Shown one piece after another: positions 39,007 through 49,330 of a stretch of 64,000 nucleotides of DNA. A program made the translations under genes and the position numbers. Source of the stretch: Actinobacillus indolicus (GTDB lineage Bacteria > Pseudomonadota > Gammaproteobacteria > Enterobacterales > Pasteurellaceae); NCBI RefSeq assembly GCF_901764975.1, contig NZ_CABFKH010000003.1, forward strand, positions 62,001 through 126,000, in the 5' to 3' direction. How positions within the stretch are numbered: the first letter of the stretch is position 1; each line of letters opens with the position of its first letter. The notes beneath the pieces were generated by a model that did no database searches, was not told the origin of the DNA, and worked only from the letters and a program-made list of their open reading frames with translations.

Positions 39007-40167
39007 TTAGCTGTTTATCACATCGACCACCGCTTGTGCTGCCTGTGCATCCGCATCACATTGAATGAGTTTATGTAATTCCATAAAATGTTGTTTTAAG
39101 GTATTTTTTTGAGCTACATCACGAGGTTCTTGCGATAAATATACCCCTAAATGTTGTGCGAGATTCTCAGGTGTACACTCTTCTTGAATTAACTCGGTCA
39201 CAAGCGGTTGGTTTGCGAGTAAATTTGGCAAAGAGATATAATCGGTTTTTACCAATTTTTTGGCAAGCCAATAGGTCAAAGGCTTCATCTTATAACCCAC
39301 CACCATCGGCGATTTACACAACATTGCTTCAAGTGCGGCGGTGCCAGATGCTAATAATGTCGCTTCGGCCACAATCATCGCAGCTCGAGCATTGCCCGCT
39401 AAGGTGATCACTTCTAATTCTGGAGCAACTTGTGCTTTGATCGCTTCAAATTGTTCACGGCGTTTTTCATTAACCAAAGGCACTAAAAATTGAACATCAG
39501 GGTATTGAGCTTTCAGTAATTGTGCGGTTTTTAAAAACGGCTCTGTCAGGAAATTCAATTCACTTCCACGACTTCCCACTAGAATCGCTACATAACGTTG
39601 ATTTTCATCTAATTGCAATAAACGGCAAGCCTCTTGGCGATTTGGTTTTAACGCAATCGCATCGGCCATGGTATGTCCGATAAAACGACAAGGGGCATTA
39701 AAACGGTCGTAAAAGGCTTTTTCAAAAGGTAAAAAGGCTAAAACAAGATTTGTTGCACGCGCAATTTTATGGACACGATTTTGTCGCCACGCCCATACTG
39801 ATGGACTCACATAGTGAATGGTTTTGATACCTTGTGCTTTGAGTTTTTCTTCTACGCCAAGATTAAAATCAGGAGCATCAATCCCGATAAAAATATCGGG
39901 TTTTAAGGCTAACATGGTATCAATCACTTGCTTACGGCGTTTCAGCAAGCGAGGCAAATGTTTGACGACTTCAGCCAATCCCATTACCGCAAGTTCTTCC
40001 ATATCAAATAACGTTTCACAGCCTTCTTTGAGCATTCGCTCTCCGGCAACACCGATAAAACGTGCATTAGGATAATGGATTTTTAATGCACGGATTAAGC
40101 CCGCACCCAAAATGTCGCCTGAAATTTCACCTGCAACAATGGCAATAAGAGGAGATGTTGTTGTCAT
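39007..40167 (-). CDS. lpxB: lipid-A-disaccharide synthase
   Basis: A 386-residue GT19 glycosyltransferase that joins UDP-2,3-diacylglucosamine and lipid X. It shows [18 protein letters not shown] at the start, [33 protein letters not shown], and [20 protein letters not shown] near residue 290. The start at 40167 gives the family N-terminus. A frame start at 40224 (with AGGTG upstream) would add 19 residues and cannot be ruled out. lpxA and fabZ are not adjacent; downstream are ybjD and ppnN. Confidence 0.95.
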   Translation of the reverse strand: MTTTSPLIAIVAGEISGDILGAGLIRALKIHYPNARFIGVAGERMLKEGCETLFDMEELAVMGLAEVVKHLPRLLKRRKQVIDTMLALKPDIFIGIDAPDFNLGVEEKLKAQGIKTIHYVSPSVWAWRQNRVHKIARATNLVLAFLPFEKAFYDRFNAPCRFIGHTMADAIALKPNRQEACRLLQLDENQRYVAILVGSRGSELNFLTEPFLKTAQLLKAQYPDVQFLVPLVNEKRREQFEAIKAQVAPELEVITLAGNARAAMIVAEATLLASGTAALEAMLCKSPMVVGYKMKPLTYWLAKKLVKTDYISLPNLLANQPLVTELIQEECTPENLAQHLGVYLSQEPRDVAQKNTLKQHFMELHKLIQCDADAQAAQAVVDVINS

Positions 40168-40367
40168 ATCTTGCCCATTTAGATTAAGGATGAAGTTTAT
40201 TATAGGAGAATTAGCATTTTTCACCTAAATTTTTTATTAGGCAATTTTTTATGCCTTTTATTTCTATGAAATGAAAAAATATCTCGTTACAGTTATATCT
40301 TATTAGGTATAATGGAGCGGTAAATTTAGTTTACACTCCATTTTTTATATACTCGGAATGACACATT

Positions 40368-41465
40368 ATGAAAAAAACACTCTTTACTCTTTCTGCATTA
40401 GCTATGGCAGCGAGTTCTGCACAGGCTTATACTCTAGTAGATAATCAAGAAACTGGAACTAAATTAGATTTTAGCGGTTCTCTTCGTCTTAAATGGAACA
40501 GTACATCAGATAAAACGGAGTACACCAATGGCACAACAGAGCGTGAACATGTGAATTACGCAGTTGCTAACAATGGCTCACGTTTTGGTTTCAAATTAAC
40601 CCAACAACTTGGTAATGGTTTCTATGGTTTAGGGCGTGTTGAATGGCGTTTCCGTGGTACATCAAGCTCACAACACGACTTTGATGACCTTTATACGCGC
40701 CAACTTTATGCTGGTATTGGTCATAAACAGTACGGTGAATTAACCTACGGCCACATGACAACCATTACTGATGAAGTAAAACGTACAGACTTACCAAATA
40801 CCTTAAGCTTAAGTGATGGTTTATTAAATAGCGCATCACGTAAAGTCGTTCAATATACTTATAGCGGTATTGAAGGCTTAAAATTAGGTGCTTTCTACGG
40901 CGGTCATAGCCAACGTGGTAATGATGCTCGTGATCTTGCTAATGAGCGTAAAGATGTATGGGGTGCTGGCGCTATCTATAATCACAAAATTGATGATTTA
41001 CAAAGCATCAAATTTGGTACAGGTATCTCTAGTGAACGTTTCAAACAACGTAACACAGGACATACCTATGATTATACTGCCTATGCGTTTGGTACAGCGT
41101 ATACTTACGATAAAACCACGTTTGGTGTAGACTTGGAGCGTGGTGTAACGCGCGATCAAGGCACTATTGGTAATAAACGCATACGTAAAGAAATTCGTAC
41201 CGTACTTTATCAGAAATTAACGGATGATTGGTCTGCTTATACGATGTATGCCTATAAAACAAACCGTTTAGATAATGTTGCAGGTGCTGATACCAACAAG
41301 AAAACTCACGAGTTTATGTTAGGAACAGAATACTATATCGTACCTAAATACTTAAAAACCTTTGTTGAGTGGAAAACGCAAAAAGTGAATAACTACACGA
41401 GTGGCGTAAAAGTATCAAAAGAACGTAATAACGAAACTGTTATCGGTGTACGTGCTTACTGGTAA
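40368..41465 (+). CDS. outer-membrane porin (OmpP2/Gram-negative porin family)
   Basis: A 365-residue protein with a 20-residue signal peptide ending SAQA, then alternating aromatic/hydrophobic beta strands, such as LDFSGSLRLKW, FGFKLTQQLGNGFYGLGRVEWRF and YGELTYGHMTT. This is the general trimeric porin type of Pasteurellaceae. The last residue is Trp (GVRAYW), which suits the C-terminal aromatic signal for outer-membrane insertion. It stands alone with an AT-rich promoter region (TATAAT at about 40309) and its own terminator. Confidence 0.9.
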   Translation: MKKTLFTLSALAMAASSAQAYTLVDNQETGTKLDFSGSLRLKWNSTSDKTEYTNGTTEREHVNYAVANNGSRFGFKLTQQLGNGFYGLGRVEWRFRGTSSSQHDFDDLYTRQLYAGIGHKQYGELTYGHMTTITDEVKRTDLPNTLSLSDGLLNSASRKVVQYTYSGIEGLKLGAFYGGHSQRGNDARDLANERKDVWGAGAIYNHKIDDLQSIKFGTGISSERFKQRNTGHTYDYTAYAFGTAYTYDKTTFGVDLERGVTRDQGTIGNKRIRKEIRTVLYQKLTDDWSAYTMYAYKTNRLDNVAGADTNKKTHEFMLGTEYYIVPKYLKTFVEWKTQKVNNYTSGVKVSKERNNETVIGVRAYW

Positions 41466-41476
41466 TCTGTCATGAC

Positions 41477-41504
41477 AAAGTGTGTCTTCGTGGCACACTT
41501 TTTC
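41477..41504 (+). terminator. terminator of the porin gene
   Basis: Stem AAAGTGTG with a nine-base loop and complement CACACTTT, followed by T. Confidence 0.8.
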
Positions 41505-41512
41505 TACAAAAC

Positions 41513-41559
41513 ACAAGCGGTCAGATCGTTGCAAAATTTTGCAATCATCTGACCGCTTG
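41513..41559. terminator. inverted uptake-signal pair between porin and asd
   Basis: CAAGCGGTCAGAT at the left and ATCTGACCGCTTG at the right, with GTTGCAAAATTTTGCAA in the loop. A second hairpin after the porin terminator; it lies at the 3' end of asd. Confidence 0.7.
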
Positions 41560-41576
41560 ATCATTAGATGAAAAGA

Positions 41577-42692
41577 TTATTTCACTAACTGTACTAAAAT
41601 ACGGCGTACAGGCTCTGCTGCACCCCATAATAATTGGTCGCCTACGGTAAAGGCTGCCAAATACTCTGGTCCCATTGCTAATTTACGTAAACGACCAACC
41701 GGTACGCTTAATGTGCCAGTCACTTTCGCTGGGGTTAATTCGCGTAATGTGGTTTCTTTGTCGTTTGGAATGACTTTCACCCACTCATTGTGGCTTGCAA
41801 TGATTTGTTCGATTTCCGCTAATGGAATATCTTTTTTGAGTTTAATCGTAAACGCTTGGCTGTGGCAACGTAGTGCACCGATACGTACACATAAACCATC
41901 CACTGGAATTGGATTTGCGCTTAAACCTAAAATTTTGTTGGTTTCTGCGTAGCCTTTCCACTCTTCTTTAGTCTGTCCTGTTTCTGGAAGTAATTTATCA
42001 ATCCAAGGAATTAAGCTACCTGCAAGCGGTGCACCAAAGTTTGCTGTTGGGAAATCTTCTGAACGCATTTCTGCCGTTACTTTACGTTCAATCTCTAAAA
42101 TTGATGATGCTGGATCAGCTAATTCTGCTTTGACTGAATCTTCGAGTTCACCCATTTGAACTAGCAATTCACGCATATTCTTCGCACCTGCGCCAGAAGC
42201 CGCTTGGTAAGTTGCCACAGACACCCACTCCACGAGATCTTTCTCGAATAAACCGCCGATTGCCATTAACATTAAGCTCACGGTACAGTTTCCGCCTACG
42301 AAAGTTTTAATGCCTTTTTGTAAACCTTCGGTAATGACGTGTTGGTTTACTGGGTCTAATACAATGATTGCATCATCTTGCATACGTAATGCAGACGCTG
42401 CATCGATCCAATAGCCATTCCAACCTGTTGCTTTTAATTTTGGGTAGACTTCGTTGGTATAATCACCGCCTTGACAGGTCACGATAATGTCTAATTTTTG
42501 TAATTCTGCAATATCAAAAGCATTTTTCAATGTACCTGCGTCTTTACCTGCAAAAACAGGCGCTTTTTGACCCGCTTGTGAGGTGGTGAAGAATACAGGG
42601 TTAATGTTAGCGAAGTCATTTTCTTGTACCATACGATCCATTAATACGGATCCCACCATACCACGCCATCCGATAAAACCAACGTTTTGCAT
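41577..42692 (-). CDS. asd: aspartate-semialdehyde dehydrogenase
   Basis: A 371-residue enzyme that reduces beta-aspartyl phosphate to the semialdehyde for lysine, threonine, methionine and diaminopimelate. NADP motif [14 protein letters not shown] is at the start, catalytic Cys 136 is in [14 protein letters not shown], and [18 protein letters not shown] and [17 protein letters not shown] with the substrate Arg/His are present. Length and sequence fit the Gram-negative type. I saw no riboswitch-like leader in the upstream gap. Confidence 0.97.
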   Translation of the reverse strand: MQNVGFIGWRGMVGSVLMDRMVQENDFANINPVFFTTSQAGQKAPVFAGKDAGTLKNAFDIAELQKLDIIVTCQGGDYTNEVYPKLKATGWNGYWIDAASALRMQDDAIIVLDPVNQHVITEGLQKGIKTFVGGNCTVSLMLMAIGGLFEKDLVEWVSVATYQAASGAGAKNMRELLVQMGELEDSVKAELADPASSILEIERKVTAEMRSEDFPTANFGAPLAGSLIPWIDKLLPETGQTKEEWKGYAETNKILGLSANPIPVDGLCVRIGALRCHSQAFTIKLKKDIPLAEIEQIIASHNEWVKVIPNDKETTLRELTPAKVTGTLSVPVGRLRKLAMGPEYLAAFTVGDQLLWGAAEPVRRILVQLVK

Positions 42693-43025
42693 TTTTTTCT
42701 CCTAGTTACGATATTGAAGTTGTGTTTGAATTGAAAGATTGATAAATACAAGATTTTTTCAAGAAAAGCAATGGCTATTCTTATTTACTTCAAAAAATAA
42801 ATTAATCAAAGAAAATCTTAATCGTTCAAAAATTGACTAGACGCAAATGATTTTCTTCAATGATTAAAATAAATACGGATAATTGACATTTTATTACTTA
42901 TTTGACCTGTTTTGGCGTGTCTTTATTTAAATTTTGTAGTAAAGTGTCACCATCTTTTTGGAAGGGGGCGTTATACCTTTCAATATATTTTTATTATTTT
43001 TTACTCCATTTAAGAGGAACCTACT
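42693..43025. promoter_or_regulatory. intergenic region with ptsH promoter
   Basis: The 333 bp between divergent asd and ptsH are very AT-rich. A sigma-70-like pair for ptsH is TTGACC (42902-42907), 17 bases, ATTTAA (42925-42930). A CRP site could be expected for pts but none is clear to me. The ATG of ptsH is preceded by AAGAGG. No gene seen. Confidence 0.45.
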
Positions 43026-43283
43026 ATGTACTCAAAAGATGTCACAATTACTGCGCCAAATGGCTTACACACACGTCCAGCAGCAGAATTCGTTAAAGCA
43101 GCAAAAGGCTTTGCGTCAGATGTTACAGTCACTTCAGGTGGTAAAAGTGCAAGTGCAAAAAGCTTATTCAAACTTCAAACATTAGGTTTAACTCAGGGGA
43201 CAGTAATTACGATCTCTGCTGAAGGTGAAGATGAACAAAAAGCGGTAGATTTCTTAGTCGATTTAATCCCTACATTAGAGTAA
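43026..43283 (+). CDS. ptsH: phosphocarrier protein HPr
   Basis: An 85-residue PTS phosphocarrier that passes phosphate from enzyme I to sugar-specific EIIA. H15 in GLHTRPA is the phosphorylation site and S46 is in [14 protein letters not shown]. First gene of ptsH-ptsI-crr; a terminator-like hairpin separates it from ptsI. Confidence 0.97.
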   Translation: MYSKDVTITAPNGLHTRPAAEFVKAAKGFASDVTVTSGGKSASAKSLFKLQTLGLTQGTVITISAEGEDEQKAVDFLVDLIPTLE

Positions 43284-43299
43284 TTTTCTATAGTTTATG

Positions 43300-43338
43300 C
43301 GACTTTACTACTCAATATTCGGGTGGTGAAGTCGTTTT
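43300..43338 (+). terminator. hairpin between ptsH and ptsI
   Basis: Stem CGACTTTACTAC pairs fully, with two G-T wobbles, to GTGGTGAAGTCG across 11 bases and is followed by TTTTGT. It can reduce read-through into ptsI and so favour HPr over enzyme I; that role is inferred. Confidence 0.6.
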
Positions 43339-43382
43339 GTGCTATTTAGCATCTACCATACTATTTCACCCGAGGATTTATT

Positions 43383-45104
43383 ATGATCACAGGTATTGCT
43401 GCTTCGCCAGGTATCGTATTTGGTAAAGCGCTTGTTCTAAAAGAAGAACCAATCGTTCTTAATACTAAAAAAATTACTGCAGCTCAAATTGAGGCTGAAA
43501 AAGCAAAATTCTTTGCTGGTCGTGAAAAGGCGGCTGCTCAACTTACCGCGATTAAAGAGAAAGCAAGACGTACTCTTGGCGAGGAGAAAGAAGCGATCTT
43601 TGAAGGTCACTTAATGATCTTAGAAGATGAAGAGCTTGAAGAAGAAATTTTAGGCTATGTTGAAGAAAATTTAGTAACTGCCGATGTTGCTGCAAGCAAA
43701 ATTATTGATATGCAAGCGACGATGCTCGCAGAAATTGATGATGAATATCTCAAAGAGCGCGCTGGCGATATCCGTGATATTGGAAACCGTTTAATTCGCA
43801 ATATTTTAGGGATGAATATTGTGGATCTTGGCGATATTCAAGAAGAATCTATCCTTGTTGCCTACGATTTAACCCCATCAGAAACAGCTCAATTAAATTT
43901 AGATAAAGTACTTGGTTTTGTGACCGATATTGGTGGTCGTACTTCACATACCTCAATTATGGCTCGTTCATTAGAGCTTCCTGCGGTGGTGGGTACCAAT
44001 AATGTGACATCATTAGTCAATACAGGTGATATCTTAATCCTTGATGCGATTCACAATGAAGTGCATGTCAATCCTTCTGCAGAGCAACTCGAAAAAGCGA
44101 AAGCGTTGCAAACTAAAATTGCAGAAGAAAAAGCTGAACTGGCTAAATTAAAAGATTTACCAGCGGAAACCTTAGATGGTCACCGTATTGAAGTCGTTGG
44201 AAACATCGGGACTATCCGTGATGTGGATGGCGTATTACGTAACGGTGGTGAAGGCGTTGGTTTGTATCGTACTGAATTCTTATTCATGGATCGTAACCAA
44301 TTACCAGGTGAAGAAGAGCAGTTCCAAGCCTATAAAGAAATTGTGGAAGCAATGGAAGGTAAGCTCGTAGTACTTCGTACTATGGATATCGGTGGTGATA
44401 AAGAGCTACCGTACTTAGAATTACCAAAAGAGATGAACCCATTCTTAGGCTGGCGTGCGGTGCGTATCGGTTTAGTACGTCGTGAAATTTTAGATACACA
44501 ATTACGCGCGGTATTACGTGCATCTGCCTTTGGTAAATTAGCGGTGATGTTCCCGATGATTATTTCGGTAGAAGAGATCCGTGAATTAAAAGAAATCATT
44601 GCAGAGCTTAAAGCTCAACTTCATACAGAAGGTAAAGCCTTTGATAAGAACTTGCAAATTGGTGTAATGGTAGAAACGCCATCTGCAGCAGTAAATGCAC
44701 GCCATCTTGCGAAAGAAGTGGATTTCTTCAGTATTGGGACTAACGATTTAACTCAGTATACCTTGGCGGTTGACCGTGGTAATGAATTAATTGCACATCT
44801 ATATAATCCATTAACGCCGTCAGTCTTGAACTTAATTAAACAAGTGATTGATGCCTCTCACGCAGAAGGCAAATGGACGGGTATGTGTGGTGAGTTAGCG
44901 GGTGATGTGCGTGCAACGGCACTATTACTTGGTATGGGCTTAGACGAGTTCAGTATGAGTGCAATTTCTGTACCGCATGTGAAGAAATTAGCGCGGAGCA
45001 TTAATTATGCGGATGCAAAAGCATTAGCAGATAAAGCGCTTGCTCAGCCAACGGCAGCCGATATTGAACGTTTAGTTGACGAGTTTTACCAAAAGCTTAA
45101 CTAA
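43383..45104 (+). CDS. ptsI: phosphoenolpyruvate-protein phosphotransferase (enzyme I)
   Basis: A 573-residue cytosolic enzyme that takes phosphate from PEP to HPr. The active His 189 lies in [13 protein letters not shown]. The PEP-binding C-terminal domain contains [38 protein letters not shown] and [20 protein letters not shown], and the C-terminal GMCGELAGD (Cys 502-type). Length is two less than E. coli (575). Followed by crr after a further hairpin. Confidence 0.97.
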   Translation: MITGIAASPGIVFGKALVLKEEPIVLNTKKITAAQIEAEKAKFFAGREKAAAQLTAIKEKARRTLGEEKEAIFEGHLMILEDEELEEEILGYVEENLVTADVAASKIIDMQATMLAEIDDEYLKERAGDIRDIGNRLIRNILGMNIVDLGDIQEESILVAYDLTPSETAQLNLDKVLGFVTDIGGRTSHTSIMARSLELPAVVGTNNVTSLVNTGDILILDAIHNEVHVNPSAEQLEKAKALQTKIAEEKAELAKLKDLPAETLDGHRIEVVGNIGTIRDVDGVLRNGGEGVGLYRTEFLFMDRNQLPGEEEQFQAYKEIVEAMEGKLVVLRTMDIGGDKELPYLELPKEMNPFLGWRAVRIGLVRREILDTQLRAVLRASAFGKLAVMFPMIISVEEIRELKEIIAELKAQLHTEGKAFDKNLQIGVMVETPSAAVNARHLAKEVDFFSIGTNDLTQYTLAVDRGNELIAHLYNPLTPSVLNLIKQVIDASHAEGKWTGMCGELAGDVRATALLLGMGLDEFSMSAISVPHVKKLARSINYADAKALADKALAQPTAADIERLVDEFYQKLN

Positions 45105-45120
45105 AAATGAATACAAATAC

Positions 45121-45151
45121 AAAATTCTCGTATAAAATGTACGAGGATTTT
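45121..45151 (+). terminator. hairpin between ptsI and crr
   Basis: Stem AAAATTCTCGTA pairs with TACGAGGATTTT (one T-G wobble), then TGTTCATTT. A weak terminator or mRNA-stability hairpin. Confidence 0.5.
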
Positions 45152-45177
45152 GTTCATTTAATAATGGAGATTTGAAT

Positions 45178-45681
45178 ATGGGATTTTTTGATAAACTATT
45201 CGGTGGCAAAAAAGATGTTGCTGCGAAAGAAGTAAAAATCTATGCACCGCTTTCAGGTGAAATCGTTAATATTGAAGATGTGCCAGATGTTGTATTTTCT
45301 GAAAAAATCGTAGGTGATGGTGTTGCAATTCGTCCTACTGGTGATACTATCGTTTCACCAGTGAACGGTACCATTGGTAAAATTTTTGAAACCAACCACG
45401 CATTTTCAATTGAATCGGATGAAGGTATTGAGTTATTCGTTCACTTCGGTATTGATACTGTAGAATTAAAAGGTGAAGGCTTTACTCGTCTTGCAGAAGA
45501 AGGTCAAAAAGTAAAAGTAGGTGAGCCTGTGATTAAATTTGATCTTGAATTACTTGAAGCAAAAGCGAAGTCAGTATTAACACCAGTTGTAATTTCAAAC
45601 ATGGATGAAATTACGAACTTACAAAAATTATCTGGCGAAGTAGTTAAAGGTGAAAGCGTTGTTTTAACCTTAACTAAATAA
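45178..45681 (+). CDS. crr: PTS glucose-specific enzyme IIA
   Basis: A 167-residue EIIA-Glc. The phosphorylated His is H89 in ELFVHFGIDTVEL, and H74 (ETNHAFSIES) stabilises the phosphate. It also serves in catabolite control in the family. The ATG at 45178 follows ATGGAGA; the TTG at 45172 is unlikely. The last gene of the pts operon, with a strong terminator. Confidence 0.96.
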   Translation: MGFFDKLFGGKKDVAAKEVKIYAPLSGEIVNIEDVPDVVFSEKIVGDGVAIRPTGDTIVSPVNGTIGKIFETNHAFSIESDEGIELFVHFGIDTVELKGEGFTRLAEEGQKVKVGEPVIKFDLELLEAKAKSVLTPVVISNMDEITNLQKLSGEVVKGESVVLTLTK

Positions 45682-45700
45682 TTATTCAACGAGAAGTACT

Positions 45701-45728
45701 AAACCACAGGCTCCCCTGTGGTTTTTTT
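45701..45728 (+). terminator. terminator of the pts operon
   Basis: Stem AAACCACAGG, four-base loop CTCC, complement and seven T. Confidence 0.9.
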
Positions 45729-45891
45729 ATGGCTACGTTTTTGCAAAGTTTTCCACAAATCTGACCGCTTGGAAAATGAATTTGTTATAGCCATAAAATA
45801 CACAACAAGGTAAAATAGACAAGGTTTTTGCGTAAAGGATAGCCCTTTACGCTTTTATTTTCTTACTTATTGATTTATCTATTATTTAACA

Positions 45892-47319
45892 ATGGCAAAA
45901 TTACATATTACGACTTGGGGATGCCAAATGAACGAGTATGACTCGTCCAAAATGGCGGATCTTTTAAATAGCACCCATGGTTTAGAATTGACAGAGAATC
46001 CTGAAGATGCAGATGTATTACTATTAAATACCTGCTCTATCCGTGAAAAAGCACAGGAAAAAGTCTTCTCTCAACTTGGTCGCTGGAAACACTGGAAAAA
46101 AGATAAACCAGATTTAATTATCGGTGTGGGCGGTTGTGTAGCTTCACAAGAAGGCGAACATATCCGTGAACGAGCACCTTTTGTGGATATTGTTTTTGGA
46201 CCACAAACCTTACATCGCTTACCTGAGATGATTAACCAAATCCGTGGCGGTAAAAGTTCCGTGGTGGACATTAGTTTCCCTGAGATTGAGAAATTTGACC
46301 GCTTACCAGAGCCACGTGCAGAAGGGCCGACAGCCTTTGTTTCTATCATGGAAGGCTGTAACAAATATTGTTCATTCTGTGTCGTACCTTATACTCGTGG
46401 TGAAGAAGTCAGTCGCCCTGTGGATGATGTGTTATTTGAAATCGCACAACTGGCAGAGCAAGGGGTTCGCGAAGTGAACTTACTGGGTCAAAACGTGAAT
46501 GCCTATCGAGGTGAAACCTTTGACGGTGGCATTTGTACCTTTGCTGAGTTACTACGTTTAGTCGCATCTATTGATGGAATTGACCGTTTACGTTATACCA
46601 CAAGTCATCCGATTGAATTCACTGATGATATTATCGAAGTGTATAAAGATACCCCTGAATTAGTCAGTTTCTTACACTTGCCAATTCAAAGTGGTTCAGA
46701 TCGTGTGTTAACCATGATGAAACGTAATCATACGGCATTAGAGTATAAAGCGACGATCCGTAAATTACGTGAAGCTCGTCCGGATATTCAAATCAGTTCA
46801 GATTTTATTGTGGGCTTCCCAGGTGAAACGGCGGAAGATTTTGATCAGACAATGAAAGTGATCGAGCAAGTCAACTTTGATATGAGTTTCAGCTTTATCT
46901 ATTCTGCACGTCCTGGTACGCCTGCGGCAGATTTACCAGATGATGTGAGCGAAGATGAGAAAAAAGAGCGTTTATATCGCTTACAGCAACGTATTAACAA
47001 CCAAGCCTTACAGTTTAGCCGTGCAATGTTAGGCACAGAACAACGTATTTTGGTAGAAGGTCCGTCGAAAAAAGACATTATGGAATTAACGGGGCGTACT
47101 GAAAATAACCGTATTGTTAATTTCCAAGGTACGCCAGATATGATTGGCAAATTTGTCGATGTTAAAATTACCGATGTTTATACCAACTCGCTACGTGGCG
47201 AAGTGGTGAGAACTGAAGATCAAATGGGGCTTCGTGTTGTGGAGTCAGCTGCAAGTGTGATTGCTCGAACGCGTAAAGAAGACGAGCTTGGCGTAGGCAA
47301 GTTTGTGGTAAATTTGTAA
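45892..47319 (+). CDS. miaB: tRNA-2-methylthio-N6-isopentenyladenosine synthase
   Basis: A 475-residue methylthiotransferase that adds the 2-methylthio group to i6A37 of tRNAs. The N-terminal UPF0004 domain has C11 ([12 protein letters not shown]), the NTCSIREKA Cys and the GGCVASQEG Cys for the auxiliary [4Fe-4S] cluster. The radical-SAM triad is in [16 protein letters not shown], and a TRAM domain ends the protein. The 5' leader of about 150 bases has uptake signals. Length as in E. coli (474). Confidence 0.96.
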   Translation: MAKLHITTWGCQMNEYDSSKMADLLNSTHGLELTENPEDADVLLLNTCSIREKAQEKVFSQLGRWKHWKKDKPDLIIGVGGCVASQEGEHIRERAPFVDIVFGPQTLHRLPEMINQIRGGKSSVVDISFPEIEKFDRLPEPRAEGPTAFVSIMEGCNKYCSFCVVPYTRGEEVSRPVDDVLFEIAQLAEQGVREVNLLGQNVNAYRGETFDGGICTFAELLRLVASIDGIDRLRYTTSHPIEFTDDIIEVYKDTPELVSFLHLPIQSGSDRVLTMMKRNHTALEYKATIRKLREARPDIQISSDFIVGFPGETAEDFDQTMKVIEQVNFDMSFSFIYSARPGTPAADLPDDVSEDEKKERLYRLQQRINNQALQFSRAMLGTEQRILVEGPSKKDIMELTGRTENNRIVNFQGTPDMIGKFVDVKITDVYTNSLRGEVVRTEDQMGLRVVESAASVIARTRKEDELGVGKFVVNL

Positions 47320-47336
47320 AATTTCATAAAAAACAG

Positions 47337-47364
47337 ACCGCTTGTAGTAAACTACAAGCGGTTT
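47337..47364. terminator. inverted uptake-signal terminator after miaB
   Basis: Stem ACCGCTTGTAGT, loop AA, complement ACTACAAGCGGT, then TTTT. Confidence 0.88.
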
Positions 47365-47443
47365 TGGATTTTAAGGCAAAACAAAATTAACGATTCGCTT
47401 GAATATTGAAGGAGCAAATATCCTTCGTAGGAGAATACAAATC

Positions 47444-48652
47444 ATGATTTTTAAGCTAGAAGGTCAATTCCTGCATTATGATTGGGGTGGAGAAACTTTT
47501 ATTCCTAATTGGCTTAAATTAAAACAACGAGAAAATAAGCCTTATGCAGAATATTGGTTAGGTGCTCATCGCTCTGCGCCATCTATGATCGAGTTTGAAG
47601 GGCAATGGTTGCCATTAGATCGTGTGATTGATAAAGCACCAAAACTTTTAGGCGAAAAATCCCGAGAGCAATTTGGTGATGAGTTACCTTTTTTATTGAA
47701 AATTTTGGATGTAAAGCTACCGCTTTCGATTCAGTTACACCCGACCAAAAAAGAGGCAGAATACGGTTTTGAGCGAGAGAATGAAGAAGGTATTCCCCTT
47801 AGTGCACCAAACCGTACTTACAAAGATCGTAATCATAAACCCGAAATGATGATTGCTTTATCAGACTTCTGGTTACTGCATGGTTTTAAATCAGAAGATG
47901 CAATCAAAGAGAGCTTGCAAAAGCATCCGTCATTATCTGGATTAGCGAAAGCGATTGAAGCACAAAGCTTGCCTACAGTATATGCCCAAATTATGCAAGC
48001 CGATCAAGCTCAGTTAGCTGAATGGCTTTTGCCTATTATTAATGAAAAAGGTGAGGCTTATCAACAAGATAAACTAAAATTAGATGATCCAGATTATTGG
48101 CTATTGTTTACCCTTGAGGCAATGAATATTAGCCTAGACAAATTAGATGCGGGATTACTCTGTTTTTATCTCTTTAACATTGTTAATGTGAAAAAAGGCG
48201 AAGGCATCTATCAAGGCACGGGTTTACCCCATGCTTATTTGCGTGGACAAAATATTGAACTCATGGCAGCATCGGACAATGTAATTCGTGGTGGTCTGAC
48301 CCCAAAATATGTTGATATTCCCGCGTTGTTGCATACCATTGATTATCGTGCAATTAACCCCAAGATCATTCCTAGAGCAGAAGAAAATGAAGAATCGCCT
48401 ATTCATCATTATCCAACGCCAGAAGCGCAAGATTTTGCGATGCAACATTTGGCATTTAAGCCATTTGATGAAGAGACTTTCTATGCAGATAGCGCATCTA
48501 TTCTTTTGGTGATGTCAGGGAGTCTATATATTGATTTGGGCGAAGATGCAATTCATTTGAAACAAGGGGAGTCCGTTTTCATTGCAGCTGGTAGCCAAGT
48601 AGACTTAATTGGCGAAATGGATGGCTATGCAGTGATTGCAACATTGCCTTAA
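47444..48652 (+). CDS. manA: mannose-6-phosphate isomerase, class I
   Basis: A 402-residue zinc enzyme that interconverts mannose-6-phosphate and fructose-6-phosphate. Zinc ligands are seen in LPLSIQLHPTK (Gln/His) and YKDRNHKPEMM, and the active-site Arg in HAYLRGQNIELMAASDNVIRGGLTPKYVD. AGGAG lies upstream of the ATG at 47444. An earlier in-frame start (47399) has no homology. GDP-mannose synthesis would need partners not in the window. Confidence 0.92.
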   Translation: MIFKLEGQFLHYDWGGETFIPNWLKLKQRENKPYAEYWLGAHRSAPSMIEFEGQWLPLDRVIDKAPKLLGEKSREQFGDELPFLLKILDVKLPLSIQLHPTKKEAEYGFERENEEGIPLSAPNRTYKDRNHKPEMMIALSDFWLLHGFKSEDAIKESLQKHPSLSGLAKAIEAQSLPTVYAQIMQADQAQLAEWLLPIINEKGEAYQQDKLKLDDPDYWLLFTLEAMNISLDKLDAGLLCFYLFNIVNVKKGEGIYQGTGLPHAYLRGQNIELMAASDNVIRGGLTPKYVDIPALLHTIDYRAINPKIIPRAEENEESPIHHYPTPEAQDFAMQHLAFKPFDEETFYADSASILLVMSGSLYIDLGEDAIHLKQGESVFIAAGSQVDLIGEMDGYAVIATLP

Positions 48653-48747
48653 TTTTGAATTACATCAAAGATCCTTAGCTTATTGCTAGATAAACCGTTA
48701 AAATACCGAGTACAATTTCATTAAATCATTACTATAAGGAGTATAAG

Positions 48748-49260
48748 ATGAAATTAATAAAGTCTTTACTTACAATTTCGTTAACGACATGTTTAGTTCT
48801 TTCTGCTCATGCAGAAACTACAAAGATTTCACCGAGTGTGCAAGAAACTAATGTTCAGAAAAATGCGGCTCAAACTAAAGCAGAAAAAAGCTTAAAACAG
48901 TTTACTGATGCTATTTCGGTGAAGTTTTTAGGTATTGAAGCTTCTAGGGATGATAAAAATCAAGTTATCCTTAACTTTAAATATACAGTTGAAAATAAGA
49001 GCAAACGCAATATTAGAACAGTACATTGGGCAACAAATTATATGGTTGGTAATCAAGTGATTTTATTGCAAGATATGCCTGTTTCCTTTAAGAATAATTT
49101 GAAACGTGGCACAACGAGTGAAATTGTTTTCTCTGTTCCGTTCAATAATTTACCGCAAGAAACACAGGCATTATTAAGTCAGCCGAATGTGTCGATTAAT
49201 GCAAATTACCAAGCGAAGAGTATTGTTTTCTCTAATGGTGCAAAAATTATTGTGCAATAA
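48748..49260 (+). CDS. exported protein of unknown function
   Basis: A 170-residue protein with a signal peptide of about 23 residues ending SAHA. The remainder is a short charged stretch (about 24-55, NVQKNAAQTKAEKSLKQF) and a beta-rich domain (VILNFKYTVENKSKRNIRTVHWATNY; LKRGTTSEIVFSVPFNNLP; VSINANYQAKSIVFSNG). The pattern of a beta-sandwich with NKSKRNI-type loops resembles small periplasmic Ig-like proteins, but I do not recognise it. AAGGAG sits before the ATG. It stands alone, with an inverted uptake-signal terminator. Confidence 0.75.
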   Translation: MKLIKSLLTISLTTCLVLSAHAETTKISPSVQETNVQKNAAQTKAEKSLKQFTDAISVKFLGIEASRDDKNQVILNFKYTVENKSKRNIRTVHWATNYMVGNQVILLQDMPVSFKNNLKRGTTSEIVFSVPFNNLPQETQALLSQPNVSINANYQAKSIVFSNGAKIIVQ

Positions 49261-49279
49261 TTTTTTTCTAAGTGATCAT

Positions 49280-49326
49280 TCAAGCAGTTAGATTTGTAAA
49301 ATATTTTGCAAATCTAACCGCTTGTT
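49280..49326. terminator. inverted uptake-signal pair between the unknown gene and serA
   Basis: CAAGCAGTTAGATTTG at the left, CAAATCTAACCGCTTG at the right (one mismatch), T-rich flanks. Serves both convergent genes. Confidence 0.75.
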
Positions 49327-49330
49327 TTTA

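Noticed and set aside
42693-42900. Lysine riboswitch before asd
   Set aside because: Looked for because asd is so controlled in some bacteria. The leader is short, AT-rich and lacks a multi-stem core.
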